A program made the position numbers and the translations under genes. This document shows, piece by piece, positions 6,055 to 11,924 of a stretch of DNA of 12,029 nt. Below the pieces are notes generated by a model, which saw nothing but the letters and a program-made list of their open reading frames with translations, was not told the DNA's origin and did no database searches. This DNA comes from Nitrospirae bacterium CG1_02_44_142 (lineage in GTDB: Bacteria; Nitrospirota; Thermodesulfovibrionia; Thermodesulfovibrionales; UBA1546): positions 1 through 12,029 of the forward strand of contig MNVK01000046.1 of assembly GCA_001871685.1 (NCBI GenBank), in the 5' to 3' direction. Numbering within the stretch: position 1 is the stretch's first letter; every line of letters starts with the position of its first letter.

Positions 6055-6754
6055 TTAAAAGTTTTACAACTGGATACTTTTCCCAAAACTCTATGATGTT
6101 AACTGCTGCAAAATCCTGTTCAATCCTGAATATGTTTTCCAGAGGGATTCCCATTACATGACAAAGTATTATCCTGTTGACTCCTCCATGAGCCGTTATC
6201 GCAATATTCAATGCTGGGGACAGTCCCGATTCTACGACTTCGCTAACCCCACTTAACCTCCCCTTATCTAAGGGGAGGCAGGGAGGGGTTATAGGGACAG
6301 TCCCCTTATGATTATCTATAATTTTGTTCAAGGCAGATATTACCCTCTCCCTTACCTCAACAGTGCTTTCTCCATCAACAGGACTGTACCTGAGAGGATT
6401 TCCTGCCCACGCCTCAAACTCCTGAGGGTATTTCTCTTTTATTTCTGTAAAGCTCATCCCTTCCCAAATCCCAAAATTTCTTTCCCGCAAATCAGATATT
6501 ACAATGGGTTTTAAGCAGTGCGGTTCTGCAATTATCTCAGCGCTCTTTAAAGCCCTGCTTAGGGGAGATGTATAAACGGCGTTCAAACCGTTATAGGTCT
6601 TATAGGAATTATAAGACCTATTTAAGCGCTTGGCAACTTGCTCCATCTGTCTTTGCCCATTTTCAGAAAGCGGCACATCAATGCTTCCTTTATAGCGCTT
6701 TGTTTCGCTTCCTTCTGTTTCGCCGTGTCTGATTAAATAGAGAGTCGTGACCAT
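6035..6754 (-). CDS. cobC: Alpha-ribazole phosphatase, histidine phosphatase family (CobC type)
   Basis: This is a phosphoglycerate-mutase-fold phosphatase. Its expected role is to remove the 5'-phosphate from alpha-ribazole phosphate or adenosylcobalamin phosphate, after CobT or CobS. The N-terminal LIRHGET places the phospho-accepting histidine at His10. Arginine and acid motifs follow in SPLSRA (63-68) and LRERNFGIWEG (89-99, Glu91 the likely acid). His189 in ITAHGGVNR is the second catalytic histidine. The 239 residues exceed the usual ~200. A 30-residue element lies at about 151-180, and an inverted repeat encodes the SYNSYKTYNG region (47-56). The ATG at 6754 overlaps the end of cobS by 22 bases. 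The family is broad, so substrate assignment rests on the operon. Confidence 0.87.
   Translation of the reverse strand: MVTTLYLIRHGETEGSETKRYKGSIDVPLSENGQRQMEQVAKRLNRSYNSYKTYNGLNAVYTSPLSRALKSAEIIAEPHCLKPIVISDLRERNFGIWEGMSFTEIKEKYPQEFEAWAGNPLRYSPVDGESTVEVRERVISALNKIIDNHKGTVPITPPCLPLDKGRLSGVSEVVESGLSPALNIAITAHGGVNRIILCHVMGIPLENIFRIEQDFAAVNIIEFWEKYPVVKLLNGVAIG
6216..6305 (-). repeat. 90-bp GGGGACAGTCCC element inside cobC
   Basis: Palindromes GGGGACAGTCCC (6216-6227) and GGGACAGTCCCC (6294-6305) enclose the ACCTCCCCTTA / TAAGGGGAGG hairpin. Length is 90 bp, 30 codons, in the same orientation and frame as the cbiA copy at 758-847 and nearly identical to it. It lies just before the conserved ITAHGGVNR block. 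Confidence 0.9.
6593..6621. repeat. 12-bp perfect inverted repeat in cobC
   Basis: ATAGGTCTTATA (6593-6604) and TATAAGACCTAT (6610-6621) are separated by GGAAT. The stretch can also be read as a degenerate 9-base tandem (TTATAGGTC, TTATAGGAA, TTATAAGAC). It encodes SYNSYKTYNG in CobC, ahead of VYTSPLSRA. Confidence 0.75.
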
Positions 6755-7620
6755 ATTATCACCATAAATAAAAAGGCTATTTCCGTAAGCTCGCTTATTG
6801 CGCCAAGCGTATCTCCTGTCAGCCCGCCGAATTTTTTATTAAAGAAATAAACTGATATGCGGCAGAAAGAATACAATACTCCAAAGAGAATCGCATAAAA
6901 AACATGCTGATTCCCAAGAGCATAACGGCTTGAGAGCGTCTGTATTAATATTAATATGAGAATAAGAAGCAAAGTAGAAATTGCAGCCTCTTTAAAGCCG
7001 GTTTTGTTCATAAAGATTTTGCCCAAACCATCTTCCCGCGCAGCCCTGCCGTGAAGCATTGACACAACCATGGCCCACTTTGAAAATACCGGCATAAGAA
7101 GCAATGATGAATAATAAGTAAACGGCAGAAAATGTGACAGGTTTTTGAGCGCCAAATACTTCAGCAGCAGTATAAAAACTATCGCTGTCACGCCTGCAGG
7201 GCCTGTTGAACCGTCTTTCATTACAGAGAGCCTTTTTTCTTTATCCTTTTTAAAATCACCTGATGACTTAACGGCAATGGCGTCAAACGTGTCCGCAAGC
7301 CCGTCAAGGTGAAAGCCTCCGTTTGACAGCACAAGTATGAGCAATACTATTGCAATAACCAGGTCCTGATGGAAGAATATGCCTGATACATAGTCCGCAG
7401 CTATTAACAATATTCCTTGAAGGAAACCGACTACAACAAAGACTGATGCGCTTTTTGCAATATCATCCTCATCCCCAGCCAAAGTTTTTTTGACAGGAAT
7501 TATCGTAAGAAACTGAAATGCAAGCAGTAGCGCAGTAGCGCAGTAGCGCAGTAGCGCAGTAGTCTTTAATCCTACTGCTCCGTTGCTCCGTTGCTCCGTT
7601 GCTCTAATTTTTACTTTCAC
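6733..7620 (-). CDS. cobS: Cobalamin (5'-phosphate) synthase CobS
   Basis: This membrane enzyme joins adenosylcobinamide-GDP with alpha-ribazole (phosphate) in the last assembly steps. The Mg-binding signature is GGFHLDGLADTFDAI (101-115), with MKDGSTGPAGV (134-144) and the C-terminal GGLTGDTLGAISELTE (265-280). Hydrophobic segments lie near 59-76, 88-99, 145-157, 216-227 and 279-290. CobS proteins normally begin close to LLLAFQFLTIIPV, here residues 31-43. The ~30 residues before it are encoded by two octamer arrays. The only good start is GTG at 7620, with AGGGG about 7 bases upstream, inside the end of cobT (17-base overlap). Copy-number changes in the arrays would alter the frame downstream of this GTG. 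Confidence 0.93.
   Translation of the reverse strand: MKVKIRATEQRSNGAVGLKTTALLRYCATALLLAFQFLTIIPVKKTLAGDEDDIAKSASVFVVVGFLQGILLIAADYVSGIFFHQDLVIAIVLLILVLSNGGFHLDGLADTFDAIAVKSSGDFKKDKEKRLSVMKDGSTGPAGVTAIVFILLLKYLALKNLSHFLPFTYYSSLLLMPVFSKWAMVVSMLHGRAAREDGLGKIFMNKTGFKEAAISTLLLILILILIQTLSSRYALGNQHVFYAILFGVLYSFCRISVYFFNKKFGGLTGDTLGAISELTEIAFLFMVIIWSRLSI
7524..7608. repeat. Two octamer tandem arrays at the cobS 5' end and cobT 3' end
   Basis: GCAGTAGC is repeated about five times (7524-7562). GCTCCGTT is repeated three times and followed by GCTCTAAT (7577-7608). Because 8 is not a multiple of 3, three units code for an 8-residue cycle. On the coding strand these are ATALLRYC and ATEQRSNG, and neither contains a stop in any frame. 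The cobT stop codon (7604-7606) is inside the second array. The GCAGTAGC unit also occurs in cobD at 2853. Confidence 0.9.
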
Positions 7621-8749
7621 TTGATACCCCTGCCTCGCCGAATGTCGCCATTTCCTTATATATTTTTAATCCGGCCTCTATCATAAGCATTGCCAGCGCC
7701 GCGCCTGTGCCCTCGCCGAGCCTTAAATTCAAATCAAGTATCGGCTCTAATCCAATCTTTTCAAGGATTGCCTTATGCCCTATCTCAACTGAATTATGAG
7801 CTGCAAACATGTAATCCTTAACTTTGGGTTCAATGCAATAGGCGATTAATGCGCCGGTAGTTGATATGAATCCGTCAATAACAACAGGAATCCTGTTTGA
7901 AGCAGCGCCGAGTATCAATCCTGCAATGCCTCCAATCTCTGCGCCGCCGACCTTTGAAAGCACATCTATCGCATCCTCAGGATTTGGCTTGTTTAATTCA
8001 ATGCCTTTTTCAATAACCTTAATCTTATTTTGCAGTGATTCATCAGTTATTCCTGTGCCTTTGCCGGTTACTTCGGAGACAGGCCTTCCTGTAAGCACTG
8101 CGGCGATGGCGCTTGACGGCGTTGTATTGCCAATACCCATATCGCCTGTGCCGAAGAGCTTAAAGCCTTTTTTTGCATATCCGTTTGCCAGCTCAATCCC
8201 TGTTTCCATGCACTTTATTGCTTCCTTTCTTGTCATAGCTGGTTCTTTTGCGAAGTTTTTTGTGCCGTTTATTACCTTTTTAGAAATGAAAGCTGTGTAA
8301 GGGGACAGTCCCGATTCAAATCCCCCCTTGCCCCCCTTTACTAAAGGGGGGATGGGGGGATTATTCGCCCGTAAATCTTGGGACAGTCCCCAGTCAAAAT
8401 CAACGCCTATATCAACAACAATGACATCTGCGCCTGCATGTCTTGCAAGCACATTTATCCCTGCGCCGCCCCTCAGAAAATTAAGCACCATCTGCTGCGT
8501 TACTTCTTTTGGAAATGCCGAGACCCCCTCTTCAGTTACGCCGTGGTCGCCGGCAAAGGTAAATATAACTTTTTTATCCAGCATTGGTTTTTTATTTTCT
8601 GTCATGGCTACAAGCCTTCTTGCAAACTCCTCAAGCCTTCCGAGACTGCCGAGAGGTTTTGTGAGGTTGTCAAGATGTTTTTGAGCCATGTCAGACCACT
8701 CTCCGTTTACCGCCTTGATATTTTTTAAAGTGGCATTCAACAAGTCCAT
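7604..8749 (-). CDS. cobT: Nicotinate-nucleotide:dimethylbenzimidazole phosphoribosyltransferase CobT
   Basis: CobT makes alpha-ribazole 5'-phosphate from the lower-ligand base and nicotinate mononucleotide. Visible family blocks are LTKPLGSLGRLE (29-40), FTFAGDHGVTEEGVSAFP (63-80), GDMGIGNTTPSSA (202-214), TGKGTGI (228-234), PVVIDGFISTTGAL (288-301) and RLGEGTGAALAM (343-354). Glu346 matches the catalytic base known from Salmonella CobT. It ends in the typical EMATFGEAGVS. A repeat element inserts about 28 residues (121-150) after VVDIGVDFD, which explains a length of 381 against about 350. ATG at 8749 has AGGAGA upstream and lies 9 bases after cobU. No base-synthesis genes (bza or bluB) are visible, so the lower ligand cannot be told from this window. 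Confidence 0.96.
   Translation of the reverse strand: MDLLNATLKNIKAVNGEWSDMAQKHLDNLTKPLGSLGRLEEFARRLVAMTENKKPMLDKKVIFTFAGDHGVTEEGVSAFPKEVTQQMVLNFLRGGAGINVLARHAGADVIVVDIGVDFDWGLSQDLRANNPPIPPLVKGGKGGFESGLSPYTAFISKKVINGTKNFAKEPAMTRKEAIKCMETGIELANGYAKKGFKLFGTGDMGIGNTTPSSAIAAVLTGRPVSEVTGKGTGITDESLQNKIKVIEKGIELNKPNPEDAIDVLSKVGGAEIGGIAGLILGAASNRIPVVIDGFISTTGALIAYCIEPKVKDYMFAAHNSVEIGHKAILEKIGLEPILDLNLRLGEGTGAALAMLMIEAGLKIYKEMATFGEAGVSSESKN
8301..8391 (-). repeat. ~91-bp GGGGACAGTCCC element inside cobT
   Basis: GGGGACAGTCCC (8301-8312) and GGGACAGTCCCC (8380-8391) enclose a TCCCCCCTTG / AAGGGGGGA hairpin module. The left end matches the other copies for GATTC. The right end CCGTAAATCT is the version seen at 167-226, so copies look like mosaics of shared end modules. 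It is in the same orientation relative to transcription as the other three. Confidence 0.88.
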
Positions 8750-8758
8750 AGTTGTCTC

Positions 8759-9277
8759 CTATTCATGAGTTTTTATTTTTATCGGTATTCCCGCAGTCAC
8801 AAGATATACCTCATCTGCAATCCCAGCAACCTTCTGGTTTAAACAGCCTGATAAATCCCTGAATCTCCTTGACAGTTCATTGTCAGGGACAATTCCCATC
8901 CCGACCTCGTTTGAGACAATGAACGTCCGTGAAGCGTTAGGCGTAAAGCGTAATGCGTTAATCAAACCTTCAATTTCTTTGTTGGCGTCAAAATTGTTTA
9001 GCATCAGATTTGACAGCCAGAGAGTCAGGCAGTCAAGAAGAATCACATTGTATTTGTCCTGAATATCCTTTATTAATGCTGAGATATTCAACGGCTCTTC
9101 AAATGTCATCCACTCTTCTGTCCGCTCTTTTTTATGTTTATCAATCCTCTCCTTCATCTCATCATCCAATGCCTGCGCGGTGGCAATATACGCCTTTTTG
9201 CCTGAATAGAGAGCTGCCTTTTCTAATGCAAACCTGCTTTTGCCGCCTCTTGCGCCGCCTATAATAAAGGTTATCAA
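8759..9277 (-). CDS. cobU: Adenosylcobinamide kinase / adenosylcobinamide-phosphate guanylyltransferase CobU
   Basis: This bifunctional nucleotide-binding enzyme phosphorylates adenosylcobinamide and transfers GMP to give adenosylcobinamide-GDP for CobS. From the chosen start it is 172 residues, a normal length. The P-loop GGARGGKS is at 7-14. His48 in RIDKHKKER aligns with the guanylylated histidine of Salmonella CobU. VSNEVGMGIVP (121-131) and the C-terminal LNQKVAGIADEVYLVTAGIPIKIK are typical. I chose TTG at 9277 because the family begins at MITFIIGGAR and GGGGGTGA directly precedes it. The open frame extends to a GTG at 9334, but the extra residues are unlike CobU and overlap a better small ORF. 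A heptamer array sits at residues 109-117. Confidence 0.92.
   Translation of the reverse strand: MITFIIGGARGGKSRFALEKAALYSGKKAYIATAQALDDEMKERIDKHKKERTEEWMTFEEPLNISALIKDIQDKYNVILLDCLTLWLSNLMLNNFDANKEIEGLINALRFTPNASRTFIVSNEVGMGIVPDNELSRRFRDLSGCLNQKVAGIADEVYLVTAGIPIKIKTHE
8933..8960. repeat. Heptamer tandem array (AGCGTTA-type x4) in cobU
   Basis: Units are AGCGTTA, GGCGTAA, AGCGTAA and TGCGTTA. The array encodes ALRFTPNASR in CobU between a helix and the conserved FIVSNEVG. Confidence 0.75.
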
Positions 9278-9278
9278 T

Positions 9279-9392
9279 TCACCCCCAAAAATAAAAAATC
9301 CCCAGAACCCAAAATAGGATTCCGAGGATTGCACCCTGATTCACTTCATCCCCGCCTTCCTCTACGGAAAGGCTCTTTAGTTCATAGTTCAT
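9279..9392 (-). CDS. Possible 37-residue single-pass membrane peptide, first ORF after the riboswitch
   Basis: I do not recognise this protein. The frame opens with ATG at 9392 and runs to TGA at 9281-9279, two bases before the cobU TTG (TGAATTG), an arrangement typical of coupled genes. The first half is acidic (SVEEGGDEV). The second half, residues 20-37, is one uncharged hydrophobic helix with many aromatics (AILGILFWVLGIFYFW). The ATG lies within a heptamer repeat and has no clear ribosome site. A GTG at 9344, giving a 21-residue peptide starting MNQGAIL, has GGCGGGG upstream and may be the true start. The alternative is that this is untranslated leader. Confidence 0.35.
   Translation of the reverse strand: MNYELKSLSVEEGGDEVNQGAILGILFWVLGIFYFWG
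9354..9373 (-). promoter_or_regulatory. Hairpin next to the ribosome site of the small ORF
   Basis: On the minus strand GCCTTTCC and GGAAGGC pair around GTAGA, giving seven base pairs with one bulge. GGGG and the GTG at 9344 follow at once. It could mask ribosome access as a translational output of the riboswitch. This is inferred from sequence complementarity only. Confidence 0.3.
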
Positions 9393-9447
9393 TGCTCATA
9401 GTTCATTGCAAAAAACCATGAGCTAAAGGCTATGAGCTATCAGCTAA
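9381..9447. repeat. Two heptamer arrays between riboswitch and cobU
   Basis: Four units at 9381-9408 read TTCATAG, TTCATTG, CTCATAG, TTCATTG. Four units at 9420-9447 read GAGCTAA, AGGCTAT, GAGCTAT, CAGCTAA. They fill the position where the riboswitch's expression platform would be expected. Confidence 0.8.
9410..9435 (-). terminator. Weak terminator-like hairpin with six T's downstream of the riboswitch
   Basis: On the minus strand TCATAGC and GCTCATGG can pair around CTTTA (seven pairs, one bulge, one wobble), followed directly by TTTTTT. It is built from the GAGCTAA heptamer array. It could be a transcriptional on/off element for the operon, but the stem is weak. Confidence 0.2.
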
Positions 9448-9455
9448 TCATTGTT

Positions 9456-9640
9456 GTTCACAGGCAGGTCTTCTGGCTCTCCCAACCTTTGCCAGCCTTC
9501 CCATCCCGATATTATCGGGACAGTGGCGTATTACCGGCAAAGGCTTTAATTCCGACCATCTGGGCGGAATCGAGATTACAGCGGCGGGACCGCTCCTGAA
9601 TTTAACAGGATTCCCTATTAAGCCTTTTTAGCGCCCGAAC
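9456..9640 (-). ncRNA. Cobalamin riboswitch aptamer
   Basis: The minus strand carries the family's conserved blocks in order. These are GGCTTAATAGGGAATCC near the 5' end, GAGCGGTCCCGCCGCTGT (9595-9578), GCCACTG (9527-9521), GGGAAGGC (9502-9495) and the B12 box AGCCAGAAGACCTGCC (9478-9463). The closing P1 helix pairs GTTCGGGC (9640-9633) with GCCTGTGAAC (9465-9456). It sits directly upstream of the B12 genes, so adenosylcobalamin or another cobalamin is expected to turn the operon down. The expression platform between 9455 and 9344 is not clear. Confidence 0.96.
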
Positions 9641-9642
9641 TA

Positions 9643-9669
9643 TTTATAGTGTTACAGCAAACGAATCAA
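9643..9669 (-). promoter_or_regulatory. Probable promoter of the cobalamin operon
   Basis: TATAAA (9648-9643) lies 15 bases after TTGATT (9669-9664) on the minus strand. The start point would fall at about 9636-9638, at the 5' edge of the riboswitch P1 helix. The spacer is short, so the -35 assignment is uncertain. Confidence 0.45.
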
Positions 9670-9709
9670 AAAAGCAAGGGGGCGAATTGCTGAAGCAAGG
9701 GAATTTTGT

Positions 9710-9739
9710 TTGACATCGCACTTTTATTTCTTATATGCT
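9710..9739 (+). promoter_or_regulatory. Probable promoter of the PhoU-like/PiT genes
   Basis: A perfect TTGACA (9710-9715) is followed after 16-18 bases by TATATG (9732) or TATGCT (9734). Transcription would start near 9745. This rules out the ATG at 9735 as the start of the next gene and supports the ATG at 9759. Confidence 0.55.
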
Positions 9740-9758
9740 ATTAAAGAGCAAAACAGAC

Positions 9759-10376
9759 ATGAGATTCTTTCCTAAAGAAATAGACTTTTTCGAGATATTT
9801 GACAGGGCTGCATTAAATGTCACAAAGGCAGCCGCTCTCCTTGTTTCTCTGTTGGAAAACTTTGACAATATTGAGGCGAAGGCAAAGGAGATATATGAGG
9901 TTGAACAGGACGGCGATATGCTGACCCACGATATAATGAAAAAGCTCAACAAGACCTTTATTACCCCCATAGACAGAGAAGATTTACATGCCCTGGCCTC
10001 AAGTCTGGATGATGTCCTGGATCTGATATGGGCTTCTGTTGACAGGCTGTCTGTTTTCAAGATAACCAAACCTACAAAAGAGGCTATTGCAATGTCTAAA
10101 GACCTTCTTACAACCGCTGAGGTCATTCATAAAGCGATAAAAAAATTAAAAGGGAAGAACTATTCTTATGTGCAGGAGTACTGCATTGAGATAAACAGAC
10201 TGGAGAACAGAATAGACAGAGGATTCAGAGATGCGCTCGGGGCGCTGTTTGACGATGTGAAAGACCCTATTCTCATAATAAAGTGGAAGGAAATATACGA
10301 ACATCTTGAAGATGCATCTGATAGGTGCGAGGATGTTGCCAATGTCCTTGAGTCTATAGTCCTAAAGTATGCATGA
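9759..10376 (+). CDS. PhoU-like DUF47 protein, probable accessory or regulator of the PiT permease
   Basis: The 205-residue protein is all-helical and charged with no signal peptide, as in the DUF47/PhoU-like family often found beside PiT permeases. Family features include the N-terminal FPKEIDFFEIFDRAA, an E..GD..TH.I..KLN segment (49-64), TPIDREDLHALASSLDDVLDLI (69-90) and the C-terminal KWKEIYEHLEDASDRCEDVANVLE (175-198). These acidic helices bind metal clusters in PhoU relatives. I chose ATG 9759 because the upstream ATG 9735 lies in the -10 region of a good promoter and family members begin at about this point. The gene overlaps the permease start by 8 bases. It probably modulates phosphate uptake; direct function in this family is not well settled. 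Confidence 0.9.
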   Translation: MRFFPKEIDFFEIFDRAALNVTKAAALLVSLLENFDNIEAKAKEIYEVEQDGDMLTHDIMKKLNKTFITPIDREDLHALASSLDDVLDLIWASVDRLSVFKITKPTKEAIAMSKDLLTTAEVIHKAIKKLKGKNYSYVQEYCIEINRLENRIDRGFRDALGALFDDVKDPILIIKWKEIYEHLEDASDRCEDVANVLESIVLKYA

Positions 10377-11361
10377 TACGTTTGTTCTTCTTATCTGTGT
10401 AATAGTTCTTGCGGCAGTCTTTGATTTTCTTAATGGTTTTCACGACACGGCTAATGCGATAGCCACATCAGTATCAACGAGAGTTCTTTCCCCTAAAGCT
10501 GCCGTTTCTATGGCTGCGGTATTAAACATGGCCGGAGCGCTGTCAGGGACGGCTGTTGCCAAGACAGTAGGGGCGGGACTTATAGAGACTGCAAGCGTCA
10601 CACAGATAACAGTTATATCTGCGCTTTTAACAGCCATAATATGGAACATAATAACCTGGTATTTCAGCCTGCCGACGTCTTCAAGCCATGCAATTCTTTC
10701 AAGTCTGGTAGGCGCCGGGATAGCTACTGCAGGAACAAAAGTTATTATCCAAAAAGGAGTTTATACAATTCTTTTTGGTTTGATTTTTTCTCCTTTTGTA
10801 GGCCTCGCATTAGGTTTCTTGCTTATGTTATTTCTTATGTGGGTATTTAAACGCTCTGCGCCGTCATTGGTCTCAAGACTCTTCAACAAGCTCCAGATTG
10901 TTTCAGCAGCCTACATGGCTTTTAGCCACGGCAGCAACGATGCTCAAAAAACCATGGGCATTATAACAATGGCATTGGTCAGCTATAGCGGGCTGTCTGA
11001 TTTCCATGTTCCGTTGTGGGTAATCGTCATGTGCGCTGTTGCAATGGCTATGGGCACAGCGGCAGGCGGCTGGAGAATCATCAAGACCCTGGGCGTGCGT
11101 CTTGTACATCTAATGCCGATTAATGGTTTTGCGGCAGAGGCAGCCGCTGCTACGGTTATAGAGATTGCATCAAGGATAGGACTTCCGCTCTCAACCACGC
11201 ATATCATATCCTCAACCATAATGGGCGTTGGAGCATCCAAGAGGTTGTCAGCAGTAAGGTGGGGCGTAGGCGGAAATATCATAATGGCATGGCTGCTTAC
11301 ACTGCCTGTATGCGGTGTTCTTGCATGGGCTATCTGTAAAGCAATTCTTCTGTTGGTCTAA
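10369..11361 (+). CDS. pit: PiT-family inorganic phosphate permease
   Basis: This integral membrane transporter takes up phosphate or metal-phosphate using an ion gradient. The two halves each carry the family signature: DFLNGFHDTANAIATSVSTRVL (19-40) and AFSHGSNDAQKTMGI (184-198). Paired LPTSSSHAILSSLVGAG (101-117) and LPLSTTHIISSTIMGVG (272-288) blocks show the internal duplication. Around ten hydrophobic segments cover most of the 330 residues, a normal size for bacterial members. ATG 10369 overlaps the end of the PhoU-like gene (GTATGCATGA). No repeat insertions are seen, unlike in the neighbouring B12 genes. Confidence 0.95.
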   Translation: MHDTFVLLICVIVLAAVFDFLNGFHDTANAIATSVSTRVLSPKAAVSMAAVLNMAGALSGTAVAKTVGAGLIETASVTQITVISALLTAIIWNIITWYFSLPTSSSHAILSSLVGAGIATAGTKVIIQKGVYTILFGLIFSPFVGLALGFLLMLFLMWVFKRSAPSLVSRLFNKLQIVSAAYMAFSHGSNDAQKTMGIITMALVSYSGLSDFHVPLWVIVMCAVAMAMGTAAGGWRIIKTLGVRLVHLMPINGFAAEAAAATVIEIASRIGLPLSTTHIISSTIMGVGASKRLSAVRWGVGGNIIMAWLLTLPVCGVLAWAICKAILLLV

Positions 11362-11380
11362 TGAAAATCCGGATGATAAA

Positions 11381-11422
11381 TGGATATGCAGAAGATGTCA
11401 GGCGCCATATCCTGCATATCCA
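11381..11422. repeat. 11-bp perfect inverted repeat between PiT and ogt
   Basis: TGGATATGCAG (11381-11391) and CTGCATATCCA (11412-11422) flank a 20-base loop that itself holds GGCGCC and a second CATATCC. No T-run follows on either strand, so it is not a standard terminator. It may be a short mobile hairpin or a mild transcription or stability barrier. The rest of the 71-base gap shows nothing else. Confidence 0.7.
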
Positions 11423-11432
11423 ACATTAGCCC

Positions 11433-11924
11433 ATGAAAGCAAAGAAATCAGGCAGTGAACTTTTTTATGATGTGTTTGAAAGCCCTGTTGGAAGGCTGTT
11501 TCTTTTTTTTTCAGGAAAAAGTCTTGCAGGGGTATCTTTTGAAAAGCCGGATTGCAGAAGAAGAGAGGCGCCTGAATCATTTAACAAAGAACTGAACAAT
11601 TATTTTGAAGGCAAGAGAGAAGGCTTTAAGCAGGCGACGGTATTTTTGGAAGGCACGGATTTTGAGAAAAAGACATGGCTTGCATTAAAAGAAATCCCAT
11701 ACGGAGAGACGCGCACCTACAAATGGCTTTCTGAAAAAATAGGGAGTCCGAAGGCAAGCAGGGCGGTAGGACAGGCGCTTAGCAGGAACCCGATTCCGAT
11801 AGTCCTGCCATGCCACAGGATAATTGAGTCTGACGGCTCAATCGGAGGCTACTCATCTGGTGTTGATATAAAAAGAAGGCTGCTTGAGATGGAATACTAT
11901 AACGCTTTATCAAGAAAGCTTTAA
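11433..11924 (+). CDS. ogt: Methylated-DNA-[protein]-cysteine S-methyltransferase (Ogt/MGMT)
   Basis: This single-turnover DNA repair protein moves the O6-alkyl group from guanine to its own cysteine. The acceptor is Cys127 in the motif IVLPCHRII. Other family marks are GETRTYKWLSEKIGSPKASRAVGQALSRNPIP split as GETRTYKWL (91-99), SRAVGQALSRNP (109-120) and GSIGGYSSG (135-143). At 163 residues it matches the short Ogt form with an N-terminal RNase-H-like part (about 10-70). ATG 11433 has no clear ribosome site. A start slightly downstream cannot be ruled out, but the N-terminus fits the family. Heptamer repeats begin at its stop codon. Confidence 0.94.
   Translation: MKAKKSGSELFYDVFESPVGRLFLFFSGKSLAGVSFEKPDCRRREAPESFNKELNNYFEGKREGFKQATVFLEGTDFEKKTWLALKEIPYGETRTYKWLSEKIGSPKASRAVGQALSRNPIPIVLPCHRIIESDGSIGGYSSGVDIKRRLLEMEYYNALSRKL

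Noticed and set aside
167..8391. GGGGACAGTCCCC palindromes as transcription-factor operators
   Set aside because: They occur in pairs 60-91 bp apart deep inside coding sequence and attached to repeat modules, not in promoters.
9278..9334. N-terminal extension of CobU to the GTG at 9334
   Set aside because: CobU proteins start at the M/LITFIIGGAR position. The extension is a frame shift of the more convincing small membrane ORF, and GGGGGTGA precedes the TTG at 9277.
1681..9447. CRISPR array
   Set aside because: Repeats are directly abutting short units without unique spacers, differ between sites, and lie inside genes. No cas genes are present.
9508..9527. Further copy of the GGGACAGT motif in the leader
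   Set aside because: CGGGACAGTGGC is part of the riboswitch core (the conserved GCCACTG block and adjoining stem), so the likeness is chance.
9735..9758. Start of the PhoU-like gene at the ATG at 9735
   Set aside because: It lies within the -10 region of the TTGACA promoter, and the extra eight residues are not typical of the family.
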